Assembly (NCBI GenBank): GCA_947303825.1
Contig: CAMYZK010000114.1
Span: 1-7,421, forward strand
DNA from: an uncultured Prevotella sp.
Lineage (GTDB): Bacteria; Bacteroidota; Bacteroidia; Bacteroidales; Bacteroidaceae
Length of the DNA: 7,421 nucleotides
Direction: 5' to 3'
In this document: positions 6,188-7,421 of the stretch, one piece after another
How the letters are laid out: each line of letters begins with the position of its first letter
Position numbering within the stretch: the first letter of the stretch is position 1
Program-made: the position numbers and the translations under genes
Notes under the pieces: generated by a model
The model's input: the letters and a program-made list of their open reading frames with translations, nothing else
Databases searched by the model: none
What the model was told of the DNA's origin: nothing

Positions 6188-6988
6188 CATATTAATAGTC
6201 TCTTCAAGTACTTTCTTGTGCTTGCTGGAGGCATCTATCATATACAGTCCGTCGTTGTGCCACACGGCAATGCCCAGGTGGGCAATGTCAAGCCCTTGAG
6301 CCGTGGTGACAATTCCTATGATGTCGCCATCGTGAACAGCACTGCGCATAGCCTTGGTGTTATTTACCTCGGCCGTGGGAATGTATCTGAACTTGCGCCC
6401 GGAAAGGTCTTTCTCCTGCTTGGCTATAACCGGCAGATACTCAGGATGACGCTTCAGCGACACATACTGGTCGGGGTGAGTTGTCATATATCCCACACTG
6501 ACAGTCTGGACGGCAGTAAATGGCGGATTGGGGCTTTGTATCTCTTTTGCCATTCCCAGACGGGTGTTATCGCGTATCCAGTCGCTGAAATAGTGTATGC
6601 GCGATGTGTAATCCTTGCATTTCCCGTCCCAGTATCTTTGCTTGTGCAACTGACTGACAAACAGCTTGAATGTAGTCTCTTTCTTCCTGGCACAAATAGT
6701 CAAGGCAGCAACCACATCTACATAAGTGGTGCAGTCAAGCTCACGTGTGTTCAGTACCAGACGTTCATCATCAGGAAACAGCTCCAGTGTGTGTGCCACA
6801 TAAGGCTTTCCCAGGAACTGCCGTGCATAGTAAAGCACATCTGTGTGCTTCGACTTCAGCAATTTCTCTATTGTGATACTGTCTGCTGCCGTGTAATGGC
6901 ATCGAATCTGCGCCTTTGCATTGAAAGGTATCATGCATGTCATGATAATGACAGCAAGAACAACTCGTACAATTCTTCCCTTATTCAT
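6128..6988 (-). CDS. exported DUF1460 protein, NlpC/P60-like putative cell-wall amidase
   Basis: This 286-residue protein begins with a signal peptide (MNKGR, hydrophobic VVLAVIIMTCMIPF, cleavage near AKA-Q at 26/27), so it is periplasmic or outer-membrane associated. The mature part matches DUF1460, a papain-like (NlpC/P60-related) family annotated as N-acetylmuramoyl-L-alanine amidase-like and thought to act on peptidoglycan fragments. The probable nucleophile is C86 in RELDCTTYVD, with H237 in DIAHLGIAV as the catalytic base and D252 in MIDASS as a candidate third residue. FLGKPYV (58-64) near the N-terminus is a further family landmark. Length is normal. The gene starts 4 bases after the stop of the barrel-type gene, which argues for one transcript. 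It is convergent with pheS. The exact substrate cannot be read from sequence. Confidence 0.88.
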   Translation of the reverse strand: MNKGRIVRVVLAVIIMTCMIPFNAKAQIRCHYTAADSITIEKLLKSKHTDVLYYARQFLGKPYVAHTLELFPDDERLVLNTRELDCTTYVDVVAALTICARKKETTFKLFVSQLHKQRYWDGKCKDYTSRIHYFSDWIRDNTRLGMAKEIQSPNPPFTAVQTVSVGYMTTHPDQYVSLKRHPEYLPVIAKQEKDLSGRKFRYIPTAEVNNTKAMRSAVHDGDIIGIVTTAQGLDIAHLGIAVWHNDGLYMIDASSKHKKVLEETINMQQYLQQRKNAVGIRIIRLK

Positions 6989-6992
6989 TTGT

Positions 6993-7421
6993 TTAATGTG
7001 TTTTATTTGACTTTTCTTTCCTATATCTCTTCTTTAAACCGAAATTATAGCCAACATACATGTTCATCGATCCGAATGTGTTATTGGTACGGAAACGAGA
7101 CTTATGATAGTTGTTTGTATGCACTATTATGCTGGCACCTGCATACCATCTCATATTATTATATACAACTCCAAAACGGCCTATTCCGTCAAGGTTTACA
7201 TTTTCGAAGTCAAAACTTCCCAAACCAGAGCCCACAATATCGCCTTCACTCTTCTTATAGGCAACAGCAGCCTGAAGGCTAACGGCAAAAAGCCAGTCTT
7301 TGGTGAAGACCCAGTTGTATGCATATCCTCCAGACAAACTGAAATTGTTATAGCTAACGCTCCTGAACATCAATGCAGAATCAAGCGACACTGTATTTGA
7401 ACCCATTCTCTTGTCAATAAG
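6993..7421 (-). CDS. 3' part of a beta-barrel envelope protein, DUF4421-like (5'-truncated by window edge)
   Basis: The frame is open to the right edge of the window, so only the C-terminal 142 or so residues are present. An internal ATG at 7406 is preceded by in-frame coding sequence (codons for L-I-D-K-R), so it is not the likely start. The sequence alternates polar and aromatic/hydrophobic residues in beta-strand style: FSLSGGYAYNWVF, WLFAVSLQAAVAYK, GRFGVVYNNMRWYAGASIIVH, and finally MNMYVGYNFGLKKRYRKEK. This is the pattern of outer-membrane barrel strands and resembles Bacteroidota DUF4421 proteins. The basic tail after the last strand is also typical. It ends 4 bases before the DUF1460 start, so the two are likely an operon. 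The barrel assignment is reasonable; the DUF number is from memory of the family and less certain. Confidence 0.7.
   Translation of the reverse strand, partial: LIDKRMGSNTVSLDSALMFRSVSYNNFSLSGGYAYNWVFTKDWLFAVSLQAAVAYKKSEGDIVGSGLGSFDFENVNLDGIGRFGVVYNNMRWYAGASIIVHTNNYHKSRFRTNNTFGSMNMYVGYNFGLKKRYRKEKSNKTH

Noticed and set aside
6182..7282. 366-codon open frame on the plus strand
   Set aside because: It lies antisense to the DUF1460 and barrel genes, both of which have clear signal-peptide, motif or strand patterns. Its translation is low-complexity, cysteine-rich and family-free, as expected for a shadow frame.

Overview
The window reads as chromosomal DNA of a member of the Bacteroidota, most likely Prevotella/Bacteroides-like (Bacteroidales). 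The support is threefold: promoters of the TAnnTTTG (-7) type sit in front of four transcription units, with a matching TTTG (-33) at one of them; starts lack clear Shine-Dalgarno sequences and have AT-rich leaders; and the gene families (DUF1460, DUF4421-like, a PEPCK/HprK-like kinase) are typical of this group. The genus is an inference.

Layout from left to right. (1) Positions 5-1424, minus strand: a two-gene unit made of a small exported lysine-rich protein of unknown function and an HprK/PEPCK-like P-loop kinase. The two overlap by 38 bases, and a promoter lies at 1452-1459. (2) Positions 1551-3194, minus strand: a periplasmic HtrA/DegP-type serine protease with its own promoter and a GC-rich hairpin after the stop. 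(3) Positions 3335-3723, plus strand: the RNase P RNA gene (rnpB) with promoter and U-tract, divergent from the protease. (4) Positions 3787-6082, plus strand: a P-loop NTPase fused to a CYTH-like domain (Ttd14-like), followed after 21 bases by pheS. The leader holds a perfect 50-bp tandem duplication that doubles the -7 promoter box and a three-codon upstream ORF. (5) Positions 6128-7421, minus strand, convergent with pheS: a DUF1460 NlpC/P60-like exported hydrolase, preceded by the 3' end of a beta-barrel (DUF4421-like) gene that runs off the right edge.

Most of the window is housekeeping (RNase P, PheRS alpha) and envelope maintenance (HtrA, DUF1460, barrel protein). I see no insertion sequence, CRISPR array, tRNA, prophage or defence system. 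The least explained parts are the duplicated promoter/leader of the Ttd14-like gene, the Ttd14-like/pheS pairing, and the kinase/secreted-protein pair at the left edge.
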